A stretch of DNA of 64,000 bases from Variovorax paradoxus (GTDB lineage: Bacteria; Pseudomonadota; Gammaproteobacteria; Burkholderiales; Burkholderiaceae_C): positions 620,001 to 684,000 of the forward strand of contig NZ_JAUSRN010000001.1 in the NCBI RefSeq assembly GCF_030811855.1, in the 5' to 3' direction. The notes under the pieces were generated by a model. That model had not been told where the DNA came from. It did not search any database and saw nothing but the letters and a program-made list of their open reading frames with translations. Position numbers and translations under genes: made by a program. Shown piece by piece: positions 35,035 to 43,891 of this stretch (its first letter is position 1; each line of letters starts with the position of its first letter).

Positions 35035-35970
35035 TCAGCGCGAGAAGTCCGCGACGACCTTGCCGATGCGAGGGTCTGTGCGATTGCGTTCGATGGCTGC
35101 GGGGATGTCGTCGAAGCCCACGACTTCGCCGAGCTTCGAGATCAGCGTGCCGTGGGCGATTTCCGCTGCCAGCCGTTCCAGAAGGGGTGCGTCCGGCTTC
35201 GTCATGAACCACAGTCCGCGGCGGCCGGCGGGCGTGCGGGCAAGGATGTCGGGCGAGGACGTGCCGACGATCGCGCCGTTCTTCGCGAGCACTTGCCACG
35301 AGCGATCGAGCACTTCGCCGCCCACGTAGTCGAGTACCAGGTCGATGCCCTGCGCGACCGATTCGAAGCGCACGGTCTGGTAGTCGATGACGTGGTCCGC
35401 GCCGAGGCTGCGCACGTACTCGACGTGCGCGGCCGACGCCGTGGCGAAGACTTCGGCGCCCGCCCGCTTGGCGTACTGCACGGCATAGCCGCCCAGCCCT
35501 CCCGCTGCACCGTGAATGAGGATCCGCTGGCCTGCGGCGATCGGGCCCGCATGGTGCAGGCTGTGCCAGGCTGCCACGGCGGCGACGGGGACGCCGGCCG
35601 CATGAACGTCGTCAAGGCCTTGCGGCGTGCGCACCAGCTTCGCCTCGTCGACCGCCACGAAGTCGGCATAGGCACCCAGGCCGCCAAGCGGACCCATGAC
35701 GCGATCGCCCACGCGAAAACGCGAGGCGCCGGGGCCGAGTGCCTCGACAACACCTGCAAGCTCGATTCCCAGGACGGCGGGCAGTTGGAGCGGGAAAGCC
35801 TCCCGGACGAAGCCTTCTCGCACTTTCCAGTCGATGCCGTTCACGCCGGCGGCCCGAACGCGGACCAGAACCTGGCCCGGTCCGGCTGCGGGCTTCGCGA
35901 TCTCGGCGACCGCGGCGGCGGCCGCACCGCCATAGGCGCGGATCAGCACGGCACGTTGCGTGGTGGTCAT
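35035..35970 (-). CDS. Zinc-independent MDR-family quinone oxidoreductase
   Basis: The 311-aa protein is a medium-chain dehydrogenase/reductase of the QOR group. It has RVRAAGVNGIDWKVREGFVR, the substrate cleft region VGDRVMGPLGGLGAYADFVA, and NADPH fold ILIHGAAGGLGGYAVQYAKR. The structural zinc Cys cluster is absent. It would reduce quinones or enones with NADPH. The ATG at 35970 has GAGAGGA upstream; the frame open to 36051 overlaps the regulatory region. It is divergent from the LysR gene that starts 102 bp away across a perfect inverted repeat. Confidence 0.88.
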   Translation of the reverse strand: MTTTQRAVLIRAYGGAAAAAVAEIAKPAAGPGQVLVRVRAAGVNGIDWKVREGFVREAFPLQLPAVLGIELAGVVEALGPGASRFRVGDRVMGPLGGLGAYADFVAVDEAKLVRTPQGLDDVHAAGVPVAAVAAWHSLHHAGPIAAGQRILIHGAAGGLGGYAVQYAKRAGAEVFATASAAHVEYVRSLGADHVIDYQTVRFESVAQGIDLVLDYVGGEVLDRSWQVLAKNGAIVGTSSPDILARTPAGRRGLWFMTKPDAPLLERLAAEIAHGTLISKLGEVVGFDDIPAAIERNRTDPRIGKVVADFSR

Positions 35971-36014
35971 TGCATTTCCTCTCATCGAAGTTGCGATGAG
36001 GAGAAGATAGGTCG

Positions 36015-36039
36015 TTGCATCAATAAAACGAAGATGCAA
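36015..36039. promoter_or_regulatory. LysR-type binding site
   Basis: TTGCATC at 36015-36021 and GATGCAA at 36033-36039 form a perfect 7-bp inverted repeat with an 11-bp spacer. This spacing and position in the 102-bp divergent region (34 bp before the LysR ATG, 45 bp before the oxidoreductase start) match the regulatory site of an autoregulated LysR protein. Confidence 0.65.
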
Positions 36040-36072
36040 AAATGAAGACACCTCGTCTCAAATCCGAAACAC

Positions 36073-36954
36073 ATGGACCTGAACGCACTGAACGACTTCG
36101 CACTGGTCGCAGCGAATGGCGGCCTCGGAAAGGCAAGTCGCGCGAGCGGAAGATCGAAGGCGACCCTCTCTCGGCGCATCGCAGACCTGGAAGAGCAGCT
36201 CGGCGTGCGGCTCATCGAGCGCAGCGCCCGCGGGCTCAAGCTGACGGAAGCCGGCCAGATGCTGATGGATCGCACCGAAGGGCCGATGCACGAGGTGGCT
36301 GATGCGATGACTTCCGCGCGTGAAGGCTTGTCGGTGCCGCGCGGGCGCTTGCGCATCGCCTCGCCGGTGCTGTTCTCCCAGCTGGCAATGGGGCGCATCT
36401 GCGCCGGGTTTTGCGCGGCTTACCCGGAAGTCACGTGCGAGGTGGTGGCGGACGATCGCATGGTCGACCTGGTCGAGGAGCAGTTCGATGCCGCGATCCG
36501 GATCAATCCAGCTCCGGACAGCAGCCTGGTGGGCCGGTGCTTCGCCAAGGACCGGCTGGTGGTCGTGGCGGCGCCCTCCGTGCCTGTGCCAAAGCCAGGC
36601 AAGGGCAAGGTCAGCCCGGTTCCCGGCATCGTCTCAACAAACTTCCAAGCCGGGAATTGGACACTCGACGACGGACGCCTTGTCGTGGAGCCGATGCCTC
36701 GGCTCAGGCTTTCCTCGTTCCTGATGATTCGCGACGCTGCGGTCGCTGGCGCTGGCGCCGCGCTCATACCGCAGTCCATCGCATGGAACCAGCTCACGCG
36801 CGGAGAGCTGGTTCAGTGGGGAGTGGTGTCGGGCGTGGAGCCCGCGCTTTGGGTGCTGCATACCTCGCGGCGGCTTCCCGCGCCGAAGGTCCGGGCGTTC
36901 GTCGAATTCATGTGCGCGCTGTATCCGCAGGGCTCTCTCGTACTGAACGGTTAG
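36073..36954 (+). CDS. LysR family transcriptional regulator
   Basis: The 293-aa protein has an N-terminal wHTH (LNALNDFALVAANGGLGKAS, recognition part SGRSKATLSRRIADLEEQLG) and a periplasmic-binding-like effector domain (GRLRIASPVLFSQLAMGRI onward, typical of the CrgA-like LysR subgroup). It is divergent from the quinone oxidoreductase and is predicted to activate it. The effector is probably an electrophile or quinone (inference). Confidence 0.92.
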   Translation: MDLNALNDFALVAANGGLGKASRASGRSKATLSRRIADLEEQLGVRLIERSARGLKLTEAGQMLMDRTEGPMHEVADAMTSAREGLSVPRGRLRIASPVLFSQLAMGRICAGFCAAYPEVTCEVVADDRMVDLVEEQFDAAIRINPAPDSSLVGRCFAKDRLVVVAAPSVPVPKPGKGKVSPVPGIVSTNFQAGNWTLDDGRLVVEPMPRLRLSSFLMIRDAAVAGAGAALIPQSIAWNQLTRGELVQWGVVSGVEPALWVLHTSRRLPAPKVRAFVEFMCALYPQGSLVLNG

Positions 36955-36972
36955 AAGACCGGCAACGCCTCG

Positions 36973-37968
36973 TCAATCCGCGGTTGCGCCCGACTTCTTC
37001 ACCAGCTCGGCCCAGCGCGGAATCTCGCGCGCCATGTGCTCGCGCAGTTCCTCCGGCGTGCTGGCGGCGATGTCCATCGCCAGCTGGCCGGACAGCTTGG
37101 CTTGCACGTCGGGCTGCTTGAGCGCCTTCACGATCTCGGCATTCAGGCGCTGGATGATGGGCTTGGGCGTGCCCTTGGGCGCATAGACGGCCTGCCACGA
37201 CGACATCTCGAAGCCGGGCACGCCGGACTCAATCATGGTCGGCAGCTCGGGCACCAGCGCAATGCGCTTGCCGGTGGTCACGGCCAGCAGCTTCAGCTTG
37301 CCGCTCTTGACGAGAGGCAGCGCAGCGGTCACCTGGTCGAACATGAAGGGCACCAGGCCTGACGCCACGTCGGTCATGGCCGGCGGCGTGCCCTTGTACG
37401 GCACGTGCGTGAGCTTCACGCCGATCATGTCGGCGAACATCTCGCCCGCCAGGTGCGTCGAGGTGCCGGCACCCGACGAAGCGAAGGTGCGCTTGGATTC
37501 ATCCTTCTTCAGGAGCGCGATCAGCTCGGCCACCGAGTTCACGCCAAGCTGGCTGTTGACGATCAGCACGTTGGGCAGCCGCCCGACCAGCGACACGGGC
37601 TCGAAGTCCTTCACCGGGTCGTAGGGCAGCTTCTTGTAGAGGCTCGCGTTGATGGCGTGCGTGCTGATGGTGCCGCCAAAGAGCGTGTAGCCGTCGGGCG
37701 CGGCCTTGGCCACATAGGCCGCGCCGATGCCGCCGGCCTGGCCCGGCCTGTTGTCCACCACCACCGACTGGTGAAGGCTCTCTCCCAGCTTGTTGGCCAG
37801 GATGCGGCCGACGATGTCGGTCGAGCCGCCGGCCGTGAAGGGCACGACGTAGGTGATGGTCTTGGCGGCGGGCCATTCGGCCTGCGCCAGCGCTGCGGCG
37901 GGTGCAAGTGCGAAAACGGATGCGGATGCGGCGAACAGCAGTCGCGCGGCGCGCTGGATGAAGGGCAT
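36973..37968 (-). CDS. Bug-family tripartite tricarboxylate transporter binding protein
   Basis: The 331-aa precursor has a signal peptide (LLFAASASVFALAPAAALAQ) and the Bug fold: YVVPFTAGGSTDIVGRILAN, NRPGQAGGIGAAYVAKAAPD, and the family's GTISTHAINASLYKKLPYDP region. It should bind a carboxylate or sugar acid in the periplasm. No TctA/TctB membrane genes accompany it, as for most orphan Bug proteins in these bacteria. It is downstream of the RraA-like and dehydratase genes (43 bp gap), so the ligand may be a sugar acid such as L-arabonate (inference). Confidence 0.9.
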   Translation of the reverse strand: MPFIQRAARLLFAASASVFALAPAAALAQAEWPAAKTITYVVPFTAGGSTDIVGRILANKLGESLHQSVVVDNRPGQAGGIGAAYVAKAAPDGYTLFGGTISTHAINASLYKKLPYDPVKDFEPVSLVGRLPNVLIVNSQLGVNSVAELIALLKKDESKRTFASSGAGTSTHLAGEMFADMIGVKLTHVPYKGTPPAMTDVASGLVPFMFDQVTAALPLVKSGKLKLLAVTTGKRIALVPELPTMIESGVPGFEMSSWQAVYAPKGTPKPIIQRLNAEIVKALKQPDVQAKLSGQLAMDIAASTPEELREHMAREIPRWAELVKKSGATAD

Positions 37969-38011
37969 GGTCTTGTCTCTCTTTGTCGATGTGTGTTGAA
38001 AGGGCGAGCCG

Positions 38012-38722
38012 TCAGCGGCCGCGGGCCTGGCGCCAGGCCGCGAACTCGGTGCGGCTCTGCTCTTCGGTCGGCGGATAGAGGCCGAGGATGGATCGGCCTT
38101 CGAGCACCTTCTCCTGCACGAAGTCTTCGAACACGGTCATCTCGGTGGCCTCGGCCGCGACTTCGTCGGCAATGTCGGCCGGAATGACGATGACGCCTTC
38201 GGCATCGCCCACCACCACGTCGCCGGGCCATACGGCCACGTCGCCGCAGCCGATCGGCACGTTGATGTCGATGGCCTGGTGCAACGTCAGGTTGGTCGGT
38301 GCGCTTGGTCGCTGGTGGTATGCGGGGAAGCCGAGCTTGGCGATGTCGGGGCTGTCGCGAAAGCCGCCGTCTGTGACCACGCCGGCCACGCCGCGCTTCA
38401 TGAGCCGGCTCACCAGGATGCCGCCGGCCGATGCGGCGCGCGCGTCTTTGCGGCTGTCCATCAGCAGCACCGCGCCCTCGGGGCACTGCTCCACGGCCTG
38501 GCGCTGCGGATGGCTGCGGTCGTTGAACACGGTGATCGGATTCAGGTCTTCGCGCGCGGGCATGTAGCGCAGCGTGAAGGCCTCGCCAACCATGTTCGGC
38601 AGCGCCGGGTTGAGCGGATGCACGTTCTGGATGAACTGGTTGCGCAAGCCGCGCTTGAACAGCGCGGTGCACAGGGTGGCGGTGCTGACCTTCGTCAGCT
38701 TCTCGCGGGTCTGGGGATTCAA
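38012..38722 (-). CDS. RraA-like protein (class II pyruvate aldolase/4-carboxy-type aldolase fold)
   Basis: The 236-aa protein has the RraA core with VVTDGGFRDSPDIAKLGFPA and GDVAVWPGDVVVGDAEGVIV, including the Asp/Arg/Asp residues used for metal binding in HMG aldolases. Similar proteins annotated as regulator of RNase activity are now known in part to be 4-hydroxy-4-methyl-2-oxoglutarate or oxaloacetate-type aldolases. In a dehydratase operon it probably cleaves a 2-keto-3-deoxy acid or acts as its isomerase. The start is TTG at 38722, with GGAG at 6 nt spacing. Confidence 0.83.
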   Translation of the reverse strand: MNPQTREKLTKVSTATLCTALFKRGLRNQFIQNVHPLNPALPNMVGEAFTLRYMPAREDLNPITVFNDRSHPQRQAVEQCPEGAVLLMDSRKDARAASAGGILVSRLMKRGVAGVVTDGGFRDSPDIAKLGFPAYHQRPSAPTNLTLHQAIDINVPIGCGDVAVWPGDVVVGDAEGVIVIPADIADEVAAEATEMTVFEDFVQEKVLEGRSILGLYPPTEEQSRTEFAAWRQARGR

Positions 38723-38742
38723 GTGGGTCTCCGTTCAGGTCT

Positions 38743-40470
38743 TCAAAAGATGTCCGGCTCGGGCACCGGCCGGCCGAAGGTGGTTTCGAGAAAGTCGAAG
38801 TCGCAGCCCTCGTTGGCCTGCAGGATGTGGCGGCCGAACATCCAGCCGTAGCCGCGCTCGTAGCGCGGCGCCGGCGGCGTCCAGGCGGCCTTGCGGCGCG
38901 CCAGCTCCTCGTCGCTCACTTCCAGGTGGATGAACCGCGCTGGCACGTCGACGCGGATGCGGTCACCCGTTTGGACCAGTGCCAACGGGCCGCCCACGGC
39001 GGACTCGGGCGAGCAGTGCAGCAGGCAACCGCCGTAGCTGGTGCCGCTCATGCGCGCGTCCGACAGGCGCAGCATGTCGGTGACGCCCTGCTTCAAGAGC
39101 TTGGTCGGGATCGGCAGCATGCCCCACTCGGGCATGCCGGCGCCGCGCGGGCCGGCATTGCGCAGCACCAGGATGTCGTCGCCGGTGACGTCGAGTTCGG
39201 GATCGTCCACTGCCTTCTTGAGCGCCGGGTAGTCGTCGAACACGAGTGCGCGCCCGGTGTGCTGCAAAAGGTGCGGTGCGCAGGCGCTGGGCTTGATCAC
39301 CACGCCGTCGGGTGCCAGGTTGCCGCGCAGCACAGCCAGCGCGCCTTCGGCATAGATAGGATTGGCGAGCGGGCGGATGACGTCGTCGTTGAAGACTTCG
39401 GCGCCCTCGATGTTCTGCCCGATGGTGCGGCCGTTGACGGTGCGCGCTTCGGTCTTCAGGTGGCCGCGGATGCGCTCGAGCATCGCGGGCAGGCCGCCCG
39501 CATAGAAGAAGTCTTCCATCAGGTAGGTGTCGCCGCTCGGCCGGATGTTGGCGACGACCGGCACGCGGCGGCTCGCGGCATCGAAGTCGTCGAGCGTGAC
39601 CGGATGGCCGGCGCGGCGCGACATGGCGATCAGGTGCACGATGGCGTTTGTGCTGCATCCCATCGCCATCGCGCAGGCGATGCCGTTCTCGAAATTGGCG
39701 CGCGTGAGCATCTTCGCCGGCGTCAGGTCGTCCCACACCATCTCGACGATGCGGCGGCCGCATTCGGCGCTCATGCGCACGTGGTTGGCATCGGCTGCGG
39801 GAATGCTCGAGGCGCCCGGCAACGTGAAGCCCACGGCCTCGGCAATGCCCATCATGGTGGCCGCGGTGCCCATGGTCATGCAAGTGCCATGGCTGCGCGC
39901 AATGCCAGCTTCCATCTCTTGCCAAGCCTGGTCGCCGAGCTGGCCGGCGCGGCGCTGGTCCCAGTACTTGAAGGCGTCCGAGCCCGAGCCCAGCACCTTG
40001 CCGCGCCAGTTGCCGCGCAGCATCGGCCCGGCCGGCAGGTAGATGAACGGCAAGCCCATGCTCAGCGCGCCCATCGTGAGGCCCGGCGTGGTCTTGTCGC
40101 AGCCGCCCATCAGCACCGCGCCGTCGATCGGGTGGCTGCGCAGCAGCTCCTCGGTTTCCATGGCCAGGAAGTTGCGGTAGAGCATGGTCGTCGGCTTGAC
40201 CATGCTCTCGGACAGCGAAATGGCCGGCAGCTCGAGCGGAAAGCCGCCCGCCTGGAAGATGCCGCGCTTGACGTCGTCCACACGCTGCTTGAAGTGCGAA
40301 TGGCACTGGTTGGCATCGCTCCAGGTGTTGACGATGGCGATGATGGGCTTGCCCACCCAGTCGGTGGGCGCGTAGCCCATCTGCATCACCCGCGAGCGGT
40401 GGCCGAAGGAGCGGAAGTCGTCGGGCGCGAACCAGCGGGCGCTGCGAAGGGTGTCGTAGGAACGTGGCAT
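38743..40470 (-). CDS. IlvD/Edd-family dehydratase, L-arabonate dehydratase-like
   Basis: The 575-aa protein belongs to the Fe-S sugar-acid dehydratase family. Cluster or metal ligands are in VLMGGCDKTTPG and ARSHGTCMTMGTAATM. The start FAPDDFRSFGHRSRVMQMGY and DARMSGTSYGGCLLHCSPES are typical of the L-arabonate/pentonate group rather than IlvD or phosphogluconate dehydratase. It would convert an aldonic acid to a 2-keto-3-deoxy acid. It is the first gene of a three-gene operon (dehydratase, RraA-like aldolase, Bug protein) divergent from a GntR regulator. Confidence 0.87.
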   Translation of the reverse strand: MPRSYDTLRSARWFAPDDFRSFGHRSRVMQMGYAPTDWVGKPIIAIVNTWSDANQCHSHFKQRVDDVKRGIFQAGGFPLELPAISLSESMVKPTTMLYRNFLAMETEELLRSHPIDGAVLMGGCDKTTPGLTMGALSMGLPFIYLPAGPMLRGNWRGKVLGSGSDAFKYWDQRRAGQLGDQAWQEMEAGIARSHGTCMTMGTAATMMGIAEAVGFTLPGASSIPAADANHVRMSAECGRRIVEMVWDDLTPAKMLTRANFENGIACAMAMGCSTNAIVHLIAMSRRAGHPVTLDDFDAASRRVPVVANIRPSGDTYLMEDFFYAGGLPAMLERIRGHLKTEARTVNGRTIGQNIEGAEVFNDDVIRPLANPIYAEGALAVLRGNLAPDGVVIKPSACAPHLLQHTGRALVFDDYPALKKAVDDPELDVTGDDILVLRNAGPRGAGMPEWGMLPIPTKLLKQGVTDMLRLSDARMSGTSYGGCLLHCSPESAVGGPLALVQTGDRIRVDVPARFIHLEVSDEELARRKAAWTPPAPRYERGYGWMFGRHILQANEGCDFDFLETTFGRPVPEPDIF

Positions 40471-40553
40471 CGAAGGCTGAAAAGGGTCTCTTGGATGGAA
40501 TCAACTACATTAAAACACTAATATATCACTTCGCCAAACGAGAATTCCAGCGA

Positions 40554-41249
40554 ATGACTGCCCTCCCCCGGATCCGACTCGACCGCACGCGCCTGGCCGC
40601 ACCGCAAGTGCTCGAAAAGCTGCGCGACGCCATCCTTTCCCTCGACCTCGTGCCCGGCACGGTGCTGGTGCGGCAAGAGCTGGCCGACCGGTTCGGCGTG
40701 AGCCAGACGCCAGTGCGGGAAGCCTTGCTGCGGCTGAGCGAAGAAGGCCTGGTGGACGTGTTTCCGCAGCACGCCACCCTGGTGAGCCGCATCGACATCG
40801 ACGCGGCCAGGCAGGCGCACTTTTTGCGCCGCTCGATCGAGCTGGAAATCGTCCACCAGCTGGCCGGCGAAGCCCGGCCCGGCCTGGTGGCCCAACTCGA
40901 GGCGCAGGTGGCGCTGCAGGCCACGCTGGCAGCGGCGCGGCAGTACGGCGAGTTCGTCGGTGCCGACCGCAAGTTTCACCACCTGATGTACGAAGCCGCG
41001 AACGTGCCGAGCCTGTGGGACCTAGTGAGCCGCGTCTCGGGCCATGTGGACCGCCTGCGGCGCCTGCACCTGCCCACGGCGGGCAAGACCGAGGCGATCC
41101 TGCGTGACCACCGCGCCATCGTGCGCGCCATTGCCAAGGGCGATGGCGCCGCGGCGCAGAAGGCGCTGCGCGAACACCTCTCCGGCACGCTGAGTTCGCT
41201 GCCGGAAATCTGCGCGCGCCATCCCGACTTCATCGCGCCCAGGAACTGA
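40554..41249 (+). CDS. GntR family regulator (FadR/FCD subfamily)
   Basis: The 231-aa protein has a wHTH (LEKLRDAILSLDLVPGTVLV, then ELADRFGVSQTPVREALLRL) and an FCD ligand domain with metal-type His/Asp/Glu residues in DRKFHHLMYEAANVPSLW and DHRAIVRAIAKGDGAAAQKA. Such regulators usually bind organic acids. It is divergent from the dehydratase operon, and the 83-bp region between starts is AT-rich (taaaacactaatatatcac); I find no unambiguous palindrome there. The ATG at 40554 is chosen over an open frame to 40464 that overlaps the dehydratase gene. Confidence 0.9.
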   Translation: MTALPRIRLDRTRLAAPQVLEKLRDAILSLDLVPGTVLVRQELADRFGVSQTPVREALLRLSEEGLVDVFPQHATLVSRIDIDAARQAHFLRRSIELEIVHQLAGEARPGLVAQLEAQVALQATLAAARQYGEFVGADRKFHHLMYEAANVPSLWDLVSRVSGHVDRLRRLHLPTAGKTEAILRDHRAIVRAIAKGDGAAAQKALREHLSGTLSSLPEICARHPDFIAPRN

Positions 41250-41428
41250 GCGGCATGGCCCCGCGAACCAGGACAGAAGTACTATTTTTTTATTACTACT
41301 TTCATCGTATGCTGGCTTCATTCCAGGCTGGCATTCGGAAAGAGCGTTGCCGGCCGTTTCGAGTCAGCACGCCGGCGGCGCGCCAGAAACGCGACAGGCA
41401 ACGATCATCAAGAGGATGGGACGCAAAC

Positions 41429-42247
41429 ATGGCTTACTCCAGTGCTCCGCAAATCGTCCGACAGATCCTGGAAGGGCCCGTCGCTCGGCCGGTGTTGCAA
41501 CACTGGCGGCGCCAGCGGTTTTTCTCCGAAGCCGGTTTCGCCGGTTTCTTCGGCCTGTTCAAGAGTTTTGCCGAAGCGCGGAGTACGCTGCCTCCCAATC
41601 CGGAATTCGACAACGCCGCTCTGGCGGCCGAGTACGTGGACGTGCGCACGAAGAAGATCTTTGCCTACGACTATCCGGTGATGTGGTGGCTCGAACGCGC
41701 GTTCCGCGATGGTGCCACCAAGGTGCTCGACATCGGCGGCTCGGTGGGTGTCCACTTCTATGCGTACCGCCGCTATATCGAGATGCCGAAAGATCTGTCC
41801 TGGCGTGTCGTGGAAGTGCCGGCGATCGCTTCCATCGGCCGCGAGATGGCCAGCCATGCCGAGGCCGATGCTGGCGCGCTGAGCTTCGCCGAGAACCTGA
41901 CCGAGGTCCTGTCCGGCAACGACATCTGGATCTCCGCGGGAGCCTTGCATTTTCTGGACAATGCGCGCCCCGCCCAGCTGCTCCAGCAATGCGAGCAGCG
42001 TCCGCGGCACATTCTCCTGAACAAGGAGCCGCTCTATGACGGCGAGGACTATGTGACGACGGTGAACATCGGCGACGGTTGCTTTGCGCCGGCGCACGTC
42101 TTCAACCGCCAGCGCTTCGTCAGCGAGGTCGAGGCGCTGGGCTACACCCTGCGCGAGCAGTGGCAGGTTCCCGAGCGTTCGCTCAAGCTGCCGGGATTCC
42201 CCGAGCATTGCGTGCCGGTGTACAGCGGCCTCTACTTCACGCGCTGA
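41429..42247 (+). CDS. TIGR04325-type putative methyltransferase
   Basis: The 272-aa protein has a SAM-dependent fold with KVLDIGGSVGVHFYAYRRYI as the glycine motif, WRVVEVPAIASIGREMASH and a later NDIWISAGALHFLDNARP strand. This pattern matches the LIC12133-type putative methyltransferases, often found in polysaccharide gene clusters. No such cluster is around it, so it is an orphan here. The start ATG at 41429 has a weak ribosome site and follows an AT-rich 179-bp region with an A/T-tract promoter-like segment near 41280-41310. Confidence 0.78.
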   Translation: MAYSSAPQIVRQILEGPVARPVLQHWRRQRFFSEAGFAGFFGLFKSFAEARSTLPPNPEFDNAALAAEYVDVRTKKIFAYDYPVMWWLERAFRDGATKVLDIGGSVGVHFYAYRRYIEMPKDLSWRVVEVPAIASIGREMASHAEADAGALSFAENLTEVLSGNDIWISAGALHFLDNARPAQLLQQCEQRPRHILLNKEPLYDGEDYVTTVNIGDGCFAPAHVFNRQRFVSEVEALGYTLREQWQVPERSLKLPGFPEHCVPVYSGLYFTR

Positions 42248-42387
42248 GTCGACGCGCCGGCACATCCACCAGCCACCGCCTCATGCAGGCTGGTGGTGGA
42301 GGCCATGGGCTGCGCATCGCATCGCCGCCATCCGCCCGACGGGTGCATCATTGCGGCCACGATCCCTCGCGCAAAGGAAAAAAATCC

Positions 42388-43845
42388 ATGCCGTCAACCA
42401 CCGACTACGAATCGATGTTCGAGTTCGCGCCGATGTCCCTCTGGCTCGAGGACTACAGCGGACTTCACCAGCTGTTCGAGTCGTGGCGCAGCGCCGGCAT
42501 CGTCGATCTGGTGGCCCACCTGAATGCCGAGCCCCGGCATGTGCGCGAATGCTTGTCGCAGCTGCGGGTGCTGAGCGTCAACCAGAGCACGCTCACCCTC
42601 TTCGGTGCGCAGAGCCAGGCCGAGTTGCTCTCGCGGCTCGACAGCGTCTTTCGCGACGACATGACCGCGCCCGTCATCTACGAACTGGACCAGCTCTGGC
42701 GCGGCAAGCTCTGCTTCGACAACCAGACGGTCAACTATGCGCTCGACGGCCGCAGGCTCGACGTGCACGTGCGCGTGCAAGTGCTGCCCGGCCATGAGGC
42801 CTCGTGGGACCGCGTGCTGGTGTCGCTGGACGACATCACCGATCGCGTGCGGGCCGAGCGGCTGCGCCTGGAAAGCGAGCGCTATGCGCGCGAGCTGTTC
42901 GAGCGGTCGCCGGTCTCGTTGTGGGTGGAAGACTTCAGCGCGGTCAAGACGCTGCTCGACGACATACGCAAGCGCGGCATCAGCGACTTCGCAACCTTCC
43001 TCAAGGTGCACCCCGAGTTCATCACGCGCTGCATGCGCGAGATCCGCGTGATCGACGTCAACCACGAAACGCTGCGCATGTTCGGCGCCACAGGCAAGAG
43101 CCAGCTGCTGGACAACCTTTCCGGCATCTTCCGCGACGAGATGCACGACTCCTTCGCCGAACAGCTGCAGGACCTCTGGAACGGCAAGATGCTGCAGCAG
43201 CGCGAGGTGGTCAACTACGCGCTCACGGGCGACCTGCTGAACATCCACATGCAGTTTGCCGTGCTCGAAGACCGGCTCGCGAACTGGGACCTCGTGCTGG
43301 TCTCGCTGATCGACATCACGGCCCGCAAGAAGGCCGAGGCCTATCTGGAGTACCTGGGCAAGCACGACGTGCTGACGCAACTGCGCAACCGCACCTTCTT
43401 CTCGGAAGAACTGAACCGGCTGTCGCGCAAGGGCCCGTGGCCGGTGTCGGTGCTGGTCATCGACATGAACGGGCTGAAGCCCGTCAACGACGAGGAAGGA
43501 CACGCCGCCGGCGACGCGCTGCTGCGGCGCGTGGGCGAGGTGCTGAGCAAGGCGGTCGACGAGCCGGGCTGGCCCGCGCGCATCGGTGGCGACGAGTTTG
43601 CCGTGGTGCTGCCCAAGACCGACGAGCGCGGCGCCGAGGCGATTCGCGACCGCATCGTTTCCATGCTCGAGCTGAACAACCAGTTCTATGCAGGCCAGAG
43701 CGGACGCGTGCTGAACCTCGCAATCGGCGTGGCGACCTGCGAAGCCGGCGACCTGCTCGACGCGGCGCTGCAGCGCGCGGACCGCGCCATGTACGAAGAA
43801 AAGGCTCGCCACTACCGCGAGAGTGCGATCGAGCGGCGGCGATGA
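42388..43845 (+). CDS. Diguanylate cyclase with two tandem PAS-like domains
   Basis: This 485-aa cytoplasmic protein has two consecutive repeats of one sensor module, about 5-155 and 165-310. Both open F-x-x-x-P-x-SLW-x-ED (FEFAPMSLWLEDYS; FERSPVSLWVEDFS), both have VN-x-x-T/E-L-x-x-FGA and both end VLVSL-x-DIT. A C-terminal GGDEF domain (about 330-485) contains ARIGGDEFAVVLP at about 397-409. It should make cyclic di-GMP from GTP. The RxxD product-inhibition site is not obvious. No transmembrane segment is present. It is unlinked to other c-di-GMP genes. Confidence 0.88.
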   Translation: MPSTTDYESMFEFAPMSLWLEDYSGLHQLFESWRSAGIVDLVAHLNAEPRHVRECLSQLRVLSVNQSTLTLFGAQSQAELLSRLDSVFRDDMTAPVIYELDQLWRGKLCFDNQTVNYALDGRRLDVHVRVQVLPGHEASWDRVLVSLDDITDRVRAERLRLESERYARELFERSPVSLWVEDFSAVKTLLDDIRKRGISDFATFLKVHPEFITRCMREIRVIDVNHETLRMFGATGKSQLLDNLSGIFRDEMHDSFAEQLQDLWNGKMLQQREVVNYALTGDLLNIHMQFAVLEDRLANWDLVLVSLIDITARKKAEAYLEYLGKHDVLTQLRNRTFFSEELNRLSRKGPWPVSVLVIDMNGLKPVNDEEGHAAGDALLRRVGEVLSKAVDEPGWPARIGGDEFAVVLPKTDERGAEAIRDRIVSMLELNNQFYAGQSGRVLNLAIGVATCEAGDLLDAALQRADRAMYEEKARHYRESAIERRR

Positions 43846-43891
43846 CAAGGTGCCGAGCCGCCACCGCTAAGGCAGCTTTCGCCCGCGGCTA

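Noticed and set aside
38827-40521. Long plus-strand frame opposite the dehydratase gene
   Set aside because: The dehydratase has clear family motifs, while this frame has none.
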